From contig NZ_SMKU01000057.1 of assembly GCF_004349215.1 (NCBI RefSeq), positions 1-36,486 of the forward strand: DNA of 36,486 nt, in the 5' to 3' direction. How positions within the stretch are numbered: position 1 is the first letter of the stretch; every line of letters begins with the position of its first letter. Below the pieces are notes generated by a model. The model worked only from the letters and a program-made list of their open reading frames with translations. It ran no database searches and was not told the origin of the DNA. A program made the position numbers and the translations under genes. Of the stretch, positions 8,681 to 20,344 are shown piece by piece. The stretch comes from Actinomadura rubrisoli (GTDB taxonomy: Bacteria; Actinomycetota; Actinomycetes; Streptosporangiales; Streptosporangiaceae).

Positions 8681-9064
8681 TCATGCGGGGAGGGGAACGC
8701 GGATCGTGGTGACGGGGCCCGCCGAGGTGACCTCCACCTGGTCCTGGAGGCGGGGGAGCGGGACGCGGGGCGCGTCGCGGCCGTCGAGCGCCCGGAAGGT
8801 GCACACGAGCGCCGCCGGCTGCGGCCACACATGCACCGTGGCCTGATCGCCCGTACCCGCCTTGAGCAGCGCCGCGGCCACATCGCCCGCCGCGATGACC
8901 AGGAGCGCCGCGCGGTTGCCGATGACCCCGTGCCGGGCGGCCTGCGCCGCGACGAACCCGCACACGGCGGACAGGTCGTCGCCGACCTCCAGCGCCGGCG
9001 TCCCGGGCGGCGGCTCGGATGCCTCCAGTGCCGGTGCGCCTCGCGGCGACTCGGGTGCCTGCAT
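8681..9064 (-). CDS. Degenerate anti-sigma-type (HATPase_c_2-like) regulatory protein
   Basis: This 127-residue protein begins with a Pro/Ala/Glu-rich tail of about 35 residues, followed by a compact domain. The domain order ([18 protein letters not shown], a helix, [16 protein letters not shown], then [17 protein letters not shown] at the end) resembles the RsbW/anti-sigma kinase ATPase domains frequent in actinomycetes. The N-box, normally E..xxNA, reads [10 protein letters not shown], so the Mg-ATP asparagine and glutamate are absent, and no G-boxes are clear. It is therefore likely non-catalytic. I chose the ATG at 9064 because GGAAGGAA lies upstream; the open frame extends to 9193 without a ribosome site. 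Its stop lies 12 bp from the end of the convergent matB. Its partner is unknown and assignment is tentative. Confidence 0.5.
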   Translation of the reverse strand: MQAPESPRGAPALEASEPPPGTPALEVGDDLSAVCGFVAAQAARHGVIGNRAALLVIAAGDVAAALLKAGTGDQATVHVWPQPAALVCTFRALDGRDAPRVPLPRLQDQVEVTSAGPVTTIRVPLPA

Positions 9065-9263
9065 CGTCGTCGGTTCCTTCCCCTCTGCCGGGCGTCCGAG
9101 GCTACCCGCGGCGCCCGGCGGCGTCGGGGGACGCGGGATCCCCGCGCGTCGGCGGGCGTCCCGATCCGCGAATACCCCCGTTGGGGATGACATAACGCGC
9201 TATCGCCACCGGGTCCGGCGCCGGGGCGCAGCGCGCTGACCAGGGGCGTCGTCGTCCCGGCGG

Positions 9264-9839
9264 TCAGGAGAGGAGCGCCGGCAGGACGGGGCGCACCAGG
9301 TCCTCCGCGGCCGACACCGGAAGGTCCGGCCCGTCCAGGCCCTCCGCGAAGTAGTGCAGGAACCCCTGCTGGAAGCAGGCGCCCATGAGCAGCGCCGCCA
9401 CGGCATCGGTGTCGGCGCCCGCCGCGACGCGGCCGAGGCCGCGCTCGGCGTCCAGGTAGGCGGCCAGGGCCCGCACCGGCTCCCGCGGGCCCGCACCGTA
9501 CTTGCGCAGGGACTCCCGGGTGGCCTCCATGAGCCGCGGCTGGGCCGCCATCGAGGCCATCATCGGGAACGCCCGCCGGAAGAAGCGCAGGCCGCCGTGC
9601 ACGATCGCGACCAGGTTGGACTCCACGGTGCCCTCGCCGGGCACGCCCTTCGCCGCGAAGGAGGGCATCCGCTCCTTGAGGACGAGCAGCATCAGCTCGT
9701 CCTTGTCCCGGAAGTGCTTGTACAGCAGCGCCTCCGAATAGCCGGCCGCCTTCGCGATCTCCTTGGTCGTCGCGCGGGCCACCCCCTGCGCGCGCATGAC
9801 GTCCGCCGCCGCGTCCAGGATCCGTTCGCGCGCGCCCAA
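9264..9839 (-). CDS. TetR/AcrR-family transcriptional repressor
   Basis: This 191-residue regulator has a typical TetR N-terminal helix-turn-helix: ARERILDAAADVMRAQGV, then ATTKEIAKAAGYSEALLYKHFRDKDEL (residues about 23-49). The variable C-terminal ligand and dimer domain follows. I chose the TTG at 9839 because AAGGGGGC lies just upstream; an ATG at 9893 falls inside the operator and would add 18 residues that do not fit the family. The gene diverges from the NAD(P)-binding protein gene at 9916, and the 76 bp between them holds a large dyad of two related palindromes. Autoregulation and repression of the divergent gene are the simplest reading. The ligand is unknown. Confidence 0.88.
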   Translation of the reverse strand: MGARERILDAAADVMRAQGVARATTKEIAKAAGYSEALLYKHFRDKDELMLLVLKERMPSFAAKGVPGEGTVESNLVAIVHGGLRFFRRAFPMMASMAAQPRLMEATRESLRKYGAGPREPVRALAAYLDAERGLGRVAAGADTDAVAALLMGACFQQGFLHYFAEGLDGPDLPVSAAEDLVRPVLPALLS

Positions 9840-9854
9840 TGAGCCCCCTTGACA

Positions 9855-9902
9855 GGTGAGTGAACGCTTACCAGGATAGGGGTTAGTAAACATTCACTCA
9901 CC
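9855..9902. promoter_or_regulatory. Paired TetR operator dyad
   Basis: Two arms face each other: GGTGAGTGAACGCTTACC (9855-9872) and, on the other strand, GGTGAGTGAATGTTTACT (9902-9885). They agree at 14 of the first 17 bases. Each arm also contains its own imperfect 12-bp palindrome, GTGAACGCTTAC and GTAAACATTCAC. This is the layout expected for two TetR dimers over a divergent promoter. The bound protein is inferred from position. Confidence 0.65.
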
Positions 9903-9915
9903 CTTGGGGGACATC

Positions 9916-10557
9916 ATGAGGCTCACGGTCTTCGGGGCGACCGGCGGCGCCGGCGTGCAGGTCGTCCGGCAGGCCCTCGACGCCGGGCACGCCGTCACCG
10001 CCGTCGTCCGGAACTCCGGCGGGCTCCCCGCCGAGCTGCGCGACCGCGCCGACGTGGTGACGGCCGACGTCATGGACCCCGGCGCGATCGAGGAGGCGGT
10101 GAAGGGGCGCGACGCCGTCATCAGCGCGATAGGCACGCGCGAGGGGCGCAGGCCCACGACCGTCTGCGCCGCCAGCTCGGCGAGCATCATCGCCGCGATG
10201 CGCGCGGCCGGCGCGGCGCGGTTCCTCATGGTGAGCGCGGCGGGCGTCGCCGTCGAGCCGGGCGACGGCCCGTTCACCCGCTACGTGGCCAAGCCGCTGA
10301 TCATCCAGCCGCTGCTCCGGCACGGGTTCGCCGACATGCGGACCGCCGAGCGGCACGTCCGCGACTCCGGCCTCGACTGGACGATCGTCCGCCCGCCCCG
10401 GCTCAAGGACGGACCGGGCAAGGGCGAGTACCGCAAGGCCGTCGACGGCGCCGTACCGGGCCGGTTCTCGATCGACCGCGCCGACCTCGCCACCGCCCTG
10501 CTCGACCTCGCCGCCGACGCCTCGTCCACCGGGCACATGATCAGCGTCACCGCCTGA
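9916..10557 (+). CDS. NAD(P)-binding, SDR-like (atypical/NmrA-type) protein
   Basis: This 213-residue Rossmann protein starts MRLTVFGATGGAGVQVVRQA, carrying the GATGGxG dinucleotide-binding motif of atypical short-chain dehydrogenases. It then shows DVVTADVMDP, DAVISAIGT, a serine-bearing MVSAAGV strand and DWTIVRPPRL, the pattern of the NAD(P)H-binding family related to biliverdin reductase B and SDR_a5 proteins. There is no clear YxxxK catalytic pair, so it may be a redox sensor or reductase of unknown substrate. I chose the ATG at 9916, preceded by GGGGG at 9906-9910. It is transcribed divergently from the TetR gene and overlies its operator, so it is the likely repressed target. Confidence 0.82.
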   Translation: MRLTVFGATGGAGVQVVRQALDAGHAVTAVVRNSGGLPAELRDRADVVTADVMDPGAIEEAVKGRDAVISAIGTREGRRPTTVCAASSASIIAAMRAAGAARFLMVSAAGVAVEPGDGPFTRYVAKPLIIQPLLRHGFADMRTAERHVRDSGLDWTIVRPPRLKDGPGKGEYRKAVDGAVPGRFSIDRADLATALLDLAADASSTGHMISVTA

Positions 10558-10586
10558 GCCCGCGCATGTCCGCCGGGACGGCCCGT

Positions 10587-10592
10587 TAGTCT
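10587..10592 (+). promoter_or_regulatory. -10 element for a leaderless dapC-like mRNA
   Basis: TAGTCT ends 6 bases before the GTG at 10599, and no Shine-Dalgarno sequence lies between. This fits the TANNNT box of actinobacterial leaderless promoters and supports the GTG start over an ATG at 10623. Confidence 0.45.
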
Positions 10593-10598
10593 GAGCGC

Positions 10599-11762
10599 GT
10601 GGACGAGCCTCTCGTAACGCGCATGCAGGAGTTCGGCGAGACGATCTTCGCCGAGATGTCGGCTCTCGCCGTGCGGACCGGCGCGATCAATCTCGGCCAA
10701 GGCTTTCCGGACCAGCATGGCCCGCGGGCCATGCTGGACGTCGCCGTGGAGGCCATCCGATCGGGCGAGGTCCAGTACCCGCCCGGGCCTGGGCTGCCGG
10801 AGCTGCGCGAGGCCGTGGCGGCGCAGCGGCTTGAGCGGTACGGGCTGTCCTACGATCCGGCCACCGAGGTCTTCGTGACCGTCGGAGCCACCGAGGGCGT
10901 CGCGGCGTCGATGCTCGCGCTGGCCGGGCCGGGCGACGAGGTCATCGTGTTCGAGCCGTACTACGACTCCTACGCCGCCACGATCGCGCTCGCCGGGGCG
11001 GTACGCAGGCCCGTCACGCTCCGCCCGGACGGGGGGCGCTTCACCTTCGACCCGGACGAGCTGCGCGCCGCCGTCGGGCCCCGCACCCGGCTGATCCTGG
11101 TGAACTCGCCGCACAACCCGGCGGGCACGGTGTTCACGCGCGCGGAGCTGGAGGCCATCGCCGGGGTGTGCCGCGAGCACGACCTGGTGGCCGTCACCGA
11201 CGAGGTGTACGAGTACCTGACGTTCGACGGCACCGAGCACATCCCGCTGGCCACGCTCGACGGCATGCGCGAGCGGACGGTCGCGGTGTCGTCGGCGGGC
11301 AAGACGTTCTCGGTCACCGGCTGGAAGACCGGGTGGATCACCGCGCCCGCGCCCTACATCCGGGCCGTCCAGACGGTCAAGCAGTTCCTCACCTACGCGG
11401 TCAGCGCGCCCTACCAGCGGGCCGCCGCGTACGCGCTCGGCAACGAGACCGCGTGGGTGGAGGGGCTGCGGACCTCGCTCCAGGCCAAGCGCGACCGGCT
11501 GGTCACCGGCCTGGAGGCGGCGGGGTTCGTCGCGTACCGCCCGCAGGGCACCTACTTCGTGCAGGCCGACATCAGGCCGCTCGGGTTCGGGGACGGCATG
11601 GACCTGGCCCGCGCGCTGCCCGAGAGGGCGGGCGTCGTGGCCATCCCGACGCAGGTCTTCTACGACCACGCCAAGGCCGGGGCGCACTTCCTCCGCTTCG
11701 CGTTCTGCAAGCGGGACGAGGTCATCGACGCGGCCGTGGAGCGGCTCGCCAGGCTGGGGTGA
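10599..11762 (+). CDS. dapC: Class I/II PLP-dependent aminotransferase, DapC-like
   Basis: This 387-residue fold-type I aminotransferase keeps all main PLP motifs: NLGQGFPD near residue 31, VGATEG, NSPHNPAGTVF, TDEVYEYL, and the Schiff-base lysine K235 in SSAGKTFSVTGWKTGW. The sequence is strongly reminiscent of mycobacterial DapC (N-succinyldiaminopimelate aminotransferase), for example FAEMSALA, QYPPGPG and the C-terminal FCKRDE. A lysine/diaminopimelate role is therefore plausible. Kynurenine/methionine aminotransferases of the YbdL group are close relatives and cannot be excluded. No other dap gene is nearby, so context gives little help. A -10-like box just upstream suggests a leaderless transcript. 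Confidence 0.88.
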   Translation: MDEPLVTRMQEFGETIFAEMSALAVRTGAINLGQGFPDQHGPRAMLDVAVEAIRSGEVQYPPGPGLPELREAVAAQRLERYGLSYDPATEVFVTVGATEGVAASMLALAGPGDEVIVFEPYYDSYAATIALAGAVRRPVTLRPDGGRFTFDPDELRAAVGPRTRLILVNSPHNPAGTVFTRAELEAIAGVCREHDLVAVTDEVYEYLTFDGTEHIPLATLDGMRERTVAVSSAGKTFSVTGWKTGWITAPAPYIRAVQTVKQFLTYAVSAPYQRAAAYALGNETAWVEGLRTSLQAKRDRLVTGLEAAGFVAYRPQGTYFVQADIRPLGFGDGMDLARALPERAGVVAIPTQVFYDHAKAGAHFLRFAFCKRDEVIDAAVERLARLG

Positions 11763-11806
11763 CGGAGAGTATCCAGGTAAGCGCCCACGGCGGTCGCCGG
11801 AGGCTA

Positions 11807-11812
11807 TAGCCT
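11807..11812 (+). promoter_or_regulatory. -10 element for a leaderless SseB-family mRNA
   Basis: TAGCCT ends 7 bases before the GTG at 11820, with no ribosome-binding sequence between. The pattern is the same as for the preceding and following genes. Confidence 0.4.
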
Positions 11813-11819
11813 TCCTGCC

Positions 11820-12515
11820 GTGTCCGGACTGACCATTCCCGAGCCCCAGTTCCCGGGGGACGACGGCGGCGCCGACCCCCGGCTGTGCGAGGCGCTCGCC
11901 GGGTACGCGGCCGGGCGCGTCGGCGCGCACGCGGTGCTGCGGCGGCTGCAGTCCGCGCGGCTGCTGGTGCCCGTCGTCGCCGTCCTGACCGAGGAGGAGG
12001 ACGTCGCGCCCGGCGGGCTTCGCCGCGAGAAGTCGAGCGACATGGCGCTGCCCACGCTGGTCGGGGAGGACGGGCGCCGCGGCGTGCTCGGGTTCACCTG
12101 CGCCGAGACGATGAAGGCGTGGCGGGCCGACGCCCGGCCGGTGGCGGTGCACGCCCGGCAGGCGTGCCGGGCCGCGCTGGACGAGGGCGCCCACGCCCTG
12201 GTGGTGGACGTGGCGGGCCCGGTGCCGTTCGCCGTGGACGGCCTGCGCCTGCACCTGCTCGCGGAGGGGCGGCCCGTCCCGCCGCCGCACGAGGACCCCG
12301 ACGTCCTCGCCGCCGTCGAGGCCGCGTTCGGCTCGGACCAGTCGGTCAGCGGCGTCCGCGTCGTCGAGGGCACCGCCGCCGAGGTGGCCGTCAGGTTCGC
12401 CGTGGTGCCCGGCCACGACGAGCGCGTCACCGTGCAGCGGGTGTCGGACCGGCTCGCCGAGCTGCTGCGCGGGCGGATCGTCGGCGGCGTCGAGCTGAGC
12501 GTCGTCCGCCGGTAG
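11820..12515 (+). CDS. SseB family protein
   Basis: This 231-residue soluble protein resembles actinobacterial SseB-domain proteins. The opening IPEPQFPGDDGGADP, the internal block LRREKSSDMALPTLVGEDG and the helix-strand pattern KAWRADARPVAVHARQA are family-like. The enhanced-serine-sensitivity name comes from a distant enterobacterial protein, and the biochemical role is not known. No catalytic residues, membrane segments or signal peptide are visible. The start is a GTG with a -10-like box 7 bases upstream. The stop codon TAG also forms the first three bases of the next gene's -10 box. Confidence 0.75.
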   Translation: MSGLTIPEPQFPGDDGGADPRLCEALAGYAAGRVGAHAVLRRLQSARLLVPVVAVLTEEEDVAPGGLRREKSSDMALPTLVGEDGRRGVLGFTCAETMKAWRADARPVAVHARQACRAALDEGAHALVVDVAGPVPFAVDGLRLHLLAEGRPVPPPHEDPDVLAAVEAAFGSDQSVSGVRVVEGTAAEVAVRFAVVPGHDERVTVQRVSDRLAELLRGRIVGGVELSVVRR

Positions 12516-12518
12516 GGT
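12513..12518 (+). promoter_or_regulatory. -10 element for a leaderless A24 peptidase mRNA, overlapping a stop codon
   Basis: TAGGGT begins with the TAG stop of the SseB gene and ends 7 bases before the GTG at 12526. It could let the peptidase gene be transcribed independently despite the 10-bp gap. Confidence 0.4.
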
Positions 12519-12525
12519 CGGCGTC

Positions 12526-13146
12526 GTGGACGCCCCCGACGCCCCCGCCCCCGCCCGCTCCGCTGGGACCGACTGGTCGCCGCGGGCGGGCTGGACCGTG
12601 CCGCTGCGGCGGCGTCCCGTCCCCGTCGCGCTGTCGTGCGTGGCCGTCGCCGCCGTCGTGGCGTGGCGGATCGGCGCCCGTCCCGAGCTGCCCGCGTTCC
12701 TCTGGCTCGGCCTGGCCGGGCCCCTGCTCGGCGTCGTCGACGCCGCGCTGCAGCGGCTTCCCGAGCCGCTCACGCTGCCGTCCTATGCCGCGGGGCTGAT
12801 CCTGCTGGGCGCCGCCGCGCCCTTCACCGACGACGGCGGCGGCCGGTTCGTGCACGCGCTGATCGGGATGGCGGCGCTGGGCGGGTTCTTCGGCGTTCAG
12901 TGGTTCTTCCTGCCCGAGGGCACGATCGGCTTCGGCGACGTCGTCCTCGCCGGGCTGCTCGGCCTGTACCTCGGCTGGCTCGGCGGGCCGGCGTGGTTCC
13001 TCGGCGCCGCCGCCGCCATCGTGCTCGCCGGGCTGACGGCGCTGGTCCTGCTGGCCACGCGGCGCGCGGGCCGCGGGGCCGCGCTCCCGTACGGGCCGTT
13101 CCTGCTGGTGGGAGCCTTGATCGCCATCGTGGTCCACGGCGCGTAA
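12526..13146 (+). CDS. A24-type prepilin peptidase, catalytic domain only
   Basis: This 206-residue protein is mostly membrane-embedded, with about six hydrophobic segments. It carries the two aspartate motifs of the TadV/PilD peptidase family: D in LLGVVDAALQRLPEPLTLPS and GFGD in TIGFGDVVLAGLLGLYLGW. The N-terminal methylase domain and zinc cysteines of PilD are absent, as in TadV-like enzymes. Such peptidases cleave leader peptides of type IV or Tad pilins at the cytoplasmic membrane face, but no pilin or tad gene is in the window, so its substrate must lie elsewhere. The first 25 residues are a Pro/Ala-rich cytoplasmic tail. It follows the SseB gene by 10 bp. Confidence 0.75.
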   Translation: MDAPDAPAPARSAGTDWSPRAGWTVPLRRRPVPVALSCVAVAAVVAWRIGARPELPAFLWLGLAGPLLGVVDAALQRLPEPLTLPSYAAGLILLGAAAPFTDDGGGRFVHALIGMAALGGFFGVQWFFLPEGTIGFGDVVLAGLLGLYLGWLGGPAWFLGAAAAIVLAGLTALVLLATRRAGRGAALPYGPFLLVGALIAIVVHGA

Positions 13147-13187
13147 ATCGTTGGCGTCCGGCGAGGTGCCCCCGGCATGCTGGCGCC

Positions 13188-13949
13188 ATGGGAACGATCG
13201 AGACTGATGTCGGCGCCTTCATCGAAACCGGGTTCGTCCGGGTGGAGGGGGCGTTCTCGCGCGAGCTCGCCGCGGAGGGCCGCGCGATCCTGTGGCGGGA
13301 CACCGGCTGCGACCCGGACGACCGGGCGACCTGGACGCAGCCCGTGGTGCGGCTGGGCGACTATCCGCAGGCGCCGTTCAGGGCCGCCGTGAACGCCCCG
13401 CGCCTGCGCGCGGCGTTCGACGCGATCGTGGGGGAGGGCGCGTGGCAGCCGCGCGGCAGCCTCGGGACGTTCCCGGTGCGCTTCCCCAGCGACCAGCCCC
13501 CGGGGGACGACGGCTGGCACCTCGACGCGAGCTTCCCGGGCGACGTCCCCGCCGACTTCATGCGGTGGCGTGTGAATCTGGAGTCCAAGGGCCGGGCGCT
13601 GCTGATGCTCTTCCTCTTCTCCGACGTCGGGGAGGACGACGCGCCCACCCGCATCCGGGCCGGCTCGCATCTGGACGTGCCGCCGATCCTGGAGCCCGAG
13701 GGCGACGCGGGCCTCGGCATGATGGAGGTGTCCGAGCGGGCCGTGCCCGCCACCGAGCACCGTTCCGTCGTCCACGCGACCGGACGCGCCGGCGACGTCT
13801 ACCTGTGCCATCCCTTCCTGGTCCACGCCGCGCAGCCGCACCGGGGCGCCGAGCCCCGGTTCATGGCGCAGCCGCCGCTGGTCCCGTCCGGGCCGCTCCC
13901 GGAGTCGTCCCCGGTGCGGATCGCGATCCAGCGAGGTCTCGGGCGCTGA
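13188..13949 (+). CDS. Phytanoyl-CoA dioxygenase (PhyH)-like Fe(II)/2-oxoglutarate oxygenase
   Basis: This 253-residue protein has the metal triad of PhyH-type dioxygenases: H111 and D113 in DGWHLDASFP, and a distal histidine in LCHPFLVHAAQPHRG (H213 most likely). The nearby R in GAEPRF could bind 2-oxoglutarate. Family members hydroxylate small molecules, lipids or natural-product intermediates in the cytoplasm, and the substrate here cannot be told. I chose the ATG at 13188, where CATGCT ends 6 bases upstream as a weak leaderless -10. It precedes the glycyl-tRNA synthetase by about 50 bp on the same strand, but that gene seems to have its own promoter, so a functional link is uncertain. Confidence 0.8.
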   Translation: MGTIETDVGAFIETGFVRVEGAFSRELAAEGRAILWRDTGCDPDDRATWTQPVVRLGDYPQAPFRAAVNAPRLRAAFDAIVGEGAWQPRGSLGTFPVRFPSDQPPGDDGWHLDASFPGDVPADFMRWRVNLESKGRALLMLFLFSDVGEDDAPTRIRAGSHLDVPPILEPEGDAGLGMMEVSERAVPATEHRSVVHATGRAGDVYLCHPFLVHAAQPHRGAEPRFMAQPPLVPSGPLPESSPVRIAIQRGLGR

Positions 13950-14001
13950 CGCCGTCGCCGCCCCCTCGTAGTCTTGAGCGATCCTCTCCAGGGAGACCGC
14001 C

Positions 14002-17004
<3,003 letters not shown>

Positions 17005-17074
17005 CGCCGGTCCACCGGGGGCCCGGCGGCTCTCAGAGTATGGACCGGCTGCCCGGGGACCTCGGCGGAGTCAA

Positions 17075-17080
17075 TAGGAT
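17075..17080 (+). promoter_or_regulatory. -10 element for a leaderless aroC mRNA
   Basis: TAGGAT ends 6 bases before the aroC ATG at 17087, and the intervening CGACCC has no Shine-Dalgarno character. It would drive the aroCKBQ operon. No clear -35 is seen. Confidence 0.5.
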
Positions 17081-17086
17081 CGACCC

Positions 17087-18265
17087 ATGCTGCGCTGGTT
17101 GACCGCGGGGGAGTCCCATGGCCCGGCCCTCTCCGCGATCGTGGAGGGCCTTCCGGCCGGCGTGCGCGTGACCTCGGGCGAGATCGCCGAGGAACTGCGC
17201 CGCCGGCGGCTCGGGCATGGGCGGGGCGCCCGGATGAAGTTCGAGCAGGACGAGGTCACGATCCTCGGCGGGGTCCGGCACGGGGTCACCCAGGGCGGGC
17301 CGATCGCGATCGAGGTCGGCAACACCGAGTGGCCGAAGTGGGAGACGGTCATGTCGGCCGACCCCGTCGACGCCGATCTCCTCGCCGCGCAGGCCCGCAA
17401 CGCGCCGCTGTCGCAGCCGCGCCCCGGGCACGCCGACCTCGTCGGCATGCAGAAGTACGGCTTCGACGACGCCCGGCCCGTCCTTGAGCGGGCCAGCGCC
17501 CGCGAGACCGCCGCCCGCGTCGCGCTCGGGACGGTCGCCAAGGCGTTCCTCAAGCAGGCCCTCGGCGTGGACGTCCTCAGCCACGTGATCGCGCTCGGCG
17601 AGGTCGAGGCGCCGGACGGCGTGCTGCCCGGCCCCGGCGACCTGGCACGGGTGGACCAGAGCCCGGTGCGCTGCTTCGACGACGCCGCGTCCGAGGCGAT
17701 GGTCGCGCACATCGACGACTGCAAGAAGGCCGGCGACACCCTCGGCGGCGTCGTCGAGGTCCTCGCCTACGGGCTCCCGCCCGGCCTCGGCAGCCACGTC
17801 CACTGGGACCGGCGCCTGGACTCGCGGCTCGCCGGCATCCTCATGGGCATCCAGGCGATCAAGGGCGTGGAGCTCGGCGACGGCTTCACCACCGCCCGCC
17901 GCCCCGGCTCCCGCGCCCACGACGAGATCGACGGCACGCCCGAGGGCGTCCGCCGCCGCACCAACCGCGCGGGCGGCGTCGAGGGCGGCATGACCACCGG
18001 CGAGGTGCTGCGCGTCCGCGCCGCGATGAAGCCGATCTCCACCGTGCCGCGCCGCCTCGACACCATCGACGTGCGGACCGGCGAGCCCGCCAAGGCCATC
18101 AACCAGCGCAGCGACGTGACCGCCGTGCCCGCCGCCGGCGTCGTCGCCGAGGCGATGGTGGCGCTGGTGCTGGCCGACGCGGCCCTGGAGAAGTTCGGCG
18201 GCGACTCCGCGGAGGAGACCGCCCGCAACGCGCGCGGCTACCTCTCCGCGCTGACGATCAAGTGA
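17087..18265 (+). CDS. aroC: Chorismate synthase
   Basis: This 392-residue enzyme catalyses the last shikimate step, converting 5-enolpyruvylshikimate-3-phosphate to chorismate with reduced FMN. The signatures [18 protein letters not shown] near the start, [15 protein letters not shown], the block [15 protein letters not shown] and [14 protein letters not shown], and [25 protein letters not shown] near residue 300 are all intact. Length is normal for actinobacteria. It heads a four-gene aro operon: aroK follows after 19 bp and the rest overlap. The usual actinobacterial upstream neighbour aroE is not here; the fused GlyRS takes its place. Confidence 0.97.
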   Translation: MLRWLTAGESHGPALSAIVEGLPAGVRVTSGEIAEELRRRRLGHGRGARMKFEQDEVTILGGVRHGVTQGGPIAIEVGNTEWPKWETVMSADPVDADLLAAQARNAPLSQPRPGHADLVGMQKYGFDDARPVLERASARETAARVALGTVAKAFLKQALGVDVLSHVIALGEVEAPDGVLPGPGDLARVDQSPVRCFDDAASEAMVAHIDDCKKAGDTLGGVVEVLAYGLPPGLGSHVHWDRRLDSRLAGILMGIQAIKGVELGDGFTTARRPGSRAHDEIDGTPEGVRRRTNRAGGVEGGMTTGEVLRVRAAMKPISTVPRRLDTIDVRTGEPAKAINQRSDVTAVPAAGVVAEAMVALVLADAALEKFGGDSAEETARNARGYLSALTIK

Positions 18266-18284
18266 CCTGCGAAACGAGCGGAAC

Positions 18285-18797
18285 ATGACGCGACCGAAGG
18301 CCGTCCTCATCGGACCGCCGGGATCGGGCAAGACCACCGTCGGCACCGCCCTCGCCGAGCGGTTCGGCGTGACGCTGCGCGACACCGACGCCGACACCGA
18401 GGCCGCGGCGGGCAAGCCGATCGCCGAGATCTTCATCGACGACGGCGAGGAGCGGTTCCGCGAGCTGGAGCGTGCCGCCGTCGCGGCCGCGCTGTCCGGG
18501 CACGAGGGCGTCGTCGCCCTCGGCGGCGGCGCCGTCCTGGCCGCCGGGACACAGGAACTGCTCGCCGGGCACACCGTCGTCTACCTGCGCGTCGGGCTGT
18601 CCGAGGCGATCAAGCGGGTCGGGCTGGCGTCGGCCAGGCCGCTGCTCGTCCTCAACCCCCGCAGCCAGATGCGCAAGCTCTTGGAGGAGCGCCTGCCGAT
18701 CTACGAGCGGCTCGGCACGCTGCACGTCGAGACCGATGGCCGCGCCCCTGAGGAGATCGTCGAGGAGATCGCCAAGGCGCTCGGGACGGCCCCGTGA
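18285..18797 (+). CDS. aroK: Shikimate kinase
   Basis: This 170-residue P-loop kinase phosphorylates shikimate at the 3-hydroxyl with ATP in the cytoplasm. Walker A is GPPGSGKTT at residues 9-17. The shikimate-binding aspartate lies in RDTDADTE, the conserved FRELE arginine block follows, and GGGAVL is the substrate-binding glycine loop. RPLL and YERL mark the lid and C-terminal region. Its stop overlaps the aroB start (GTGA), so the two are translationally coupled. Confidence 0.96.
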   Translation: MTRPKAVLIGPPGSGKTTVGTALAERFGVTLRDTDADTEAAAGKPIAEIFIDDGEERFRELERAAVAAALSGHEGVVALGGGAVLAAGTQELLAGHTVVYLRVGLSEAIKRVGLASARPLLVLNPRSQMRKLLEERLPIYERLGTLHVETDGRAPEEIVEEIAKALGTAP

Positions 18798-19870
18798 GCG
18801 AGACGCGGATCGAGGTCGGCGGCGCCGCCCCCTACGAGGTCGTCATCGGGACGGGCGTCCTCGGCGAGCTGCCCGGCCTGCTCGGCGGCCGCGCCCGGAC
18901 GGTCGCCGTCGTGCACGCCGAGGGCCTGCCCGAGATCGCGCGGCCGGTGTGCGGGGCGCTGGAGAGGGCCGGGTACGCCGTCCACGCGCTGCCCGTCCCG
19001 GACGGCGAGGCCGCCAAGGAGGCCGGCGTGCTCGCCGGGCTCTGGTCGGGCTTCGCCGCGCTCGGCATGACCCGCACCGACGCCGTCGTGGGCGTCGGCG
19101 GCGGCGCCACCACCGACCTCGCCGGGTTCGCCGCCGCGTCCTGGCTGCGCGGGGTCCCGGTCGTCCTCGTCCCGACCACCCTGCTCGGCATGGTGGACGC
19201 GGCGGTCGGCGGCAAGACCGGCATCAACATCCCCGAGGGCAAGAACCTCGTCGGAGCCTTCCACCCGCCCGCCGGGGTCCTGTGCGACCTCGCCACGCTG
19301 GTGACGATGCCCCGCGAGGACTACATCAGCGGCCTCGCCGAGATCATCAAGGCGGGCTTCATCGCCGACCCGAAGATCCTGGAGCTGATCGAGGCCGACC
19401 CCGGGGGCGCCGCGTCGCCGGCCGGCCCCGCCACCCGCGAACTGGTCGAGCGCGCCGTCCAGGTCAAGGCGGACGTGGTCGCCGCCGACCTGCGCGAGAG
19501 CGGGCCGCGGGAGATCCTCAACTACGGCCACACCCTCGCCCACGCCATCGAGAAGGCCGAGGACTACCGGTTCCGCCACGGCCACGCCGTCGCCATCGGC
19601 ATGGTCTACGCCGCCGAGCTCGGCCGCCTGGCCGGCCGCCTGCCCGCCGCCGTCGTCGACCGGCACCGCGCCGTGCTCTCCTCCGTGGGCCTGCCGACCT
19701 CCTACCGCGCCGACGCGTGGCCGGGGCTGCGCGCCACCATGACCATCGACAAGAAGTCGCGCGGCGCCACGCTGCGGTTCGTCGTCCTGGACGGAGTGGC
19801 CCGCCCCGGCCTCCTGGAGGGCCCGGACGAGAAGCTGCTCGCCGCCGCCTACCGGGAGGTGAGCCGGTGA
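18794..19870 (+). CDS. aroB: 3-dehydroquinate synthase
   Basis: This 358-residue, NAD- and metal-dependent enzyme turns DAHP into 3-dehydroquinate. It has the NAD loop [15 protein letters not shown] near residue 98, [20 protein letters not shown], the metal-ligand glutamate in [10 protein letters not shown] and the two metal histidines in [11 protein letters not shown] and [10 protein letters not shown]. It starts at a GTG overlapping the aroK stop and its own stop overlaps the aroQ start, also GTGA. No feature departs from the family. Confidence 0.96.
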   Translation: MSETRIEVGGAAPYEVVIGTGVLGELPGLLGGRARTVAVVHAEGLPEIARPVCGALERAGYAVHALPVPDGEAAKEAGVLAGLWSGFAALGMTRTDAVVGVGGGATTDLAGFAAASWLRGVPVVLVPTTLLGMVDAAVGGKTGINIPEGKNLVGAFHPPAGVLCDLATLVTMPREDYISGLAEIIKAGFIADPKILELIEADPGGAASPAGPATRELVERAVQVKADVVAADLRESGPREILNYGHTLAHAIEKAEDYRFRHGHAVAIGMVYAAELGRLAGRLPAAVVDRHRAVLSSVGLPTSYRADAWPGLRATMTIDKKSRGATLRFVVLDGVARPGLLEGPDEKLLAAAYREVSR

Positions 19871-20325
19871 CCGCCGCCTCCGTGCTCGTCCTGAACGGCC
19901 CCAACCTCGGCCGCCTCGGGATCCGCGAGCCCGACGTCTACGGCTCCGCCACGTTCGACGACCTGGCGGCGCTGTGCCGCGAGACCGGGCGGCGCCTCGG
20001 CCTGAGCGTCGAGGTCCGGCAGACCGACGACGAGGCCGAGATGGTCCGCTGGGTGCACGAGGCCGCCGACGGGCGCCTGCCCGTCGTGATCAACCCCGCC
20101 GCGTTCACGCACTACTCCTACGCCCTGCGCGACGCCCTCGCCCAGCGCACCGCACCGCTGGTCGAGGTGCACATCAGTAACCCGGCCGCGCGCGAGGAGT
20201 TCCGCCACACCTCGGTCGTCGCGGGCGTCGCCACCGGCACGATCGCCGGTTTCGGCATGACGTCCTACGTCCTGGCCCTCCAGGCCGTCGCCGGGCTCCT
20301 CGCCGAGGATCCCGCGCGGCCCTAG
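19867..20325 (+). CDS. aroQ: Type II 3-dehydroquinate dehydratase
   Basis: This 152-residue enzyme dehydrates 3-dehydroquinate. It shows the type II signature [18 protein letters not shown] with the catalytic tyrosine in the DVYGS loop, then [16 protein letters not shown], and VEVHISN followed by the catalytic histidine in [11 protein letters not shown]. The GTG start overlaps the aroB stop. It is the last gene of the aro unit and converges on a TetR gene only 19 bp away. No terminator is visible there, only a duplicated CCCTAGGCGT in which the CCTAGG core supplies a TAG stop to both genes. Confidence 0.95.
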   Translation: MTAASVLVLNGPNLGRLGIREPDVYGSATFDDLAALCRETGRRLGLSVEVRQTDDEAEMVRWVHEAADGRLPVVINPAAFTHYSYALRDALAQRTAPLVEVHISNPAAREEFRHTSVVAGVATGTIAGFGMTSYVLALQAVAGLLAEDPARP

Positions 20326-20344
20326 GCGTGTATCCCGCGGCACC

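Noticed and set aside
17005..17040. Terminator after the fused GlyRS gene
   Set aside because: Only a 5-bp GCCGG/CCGGC pairing is visible and there is no T-run.
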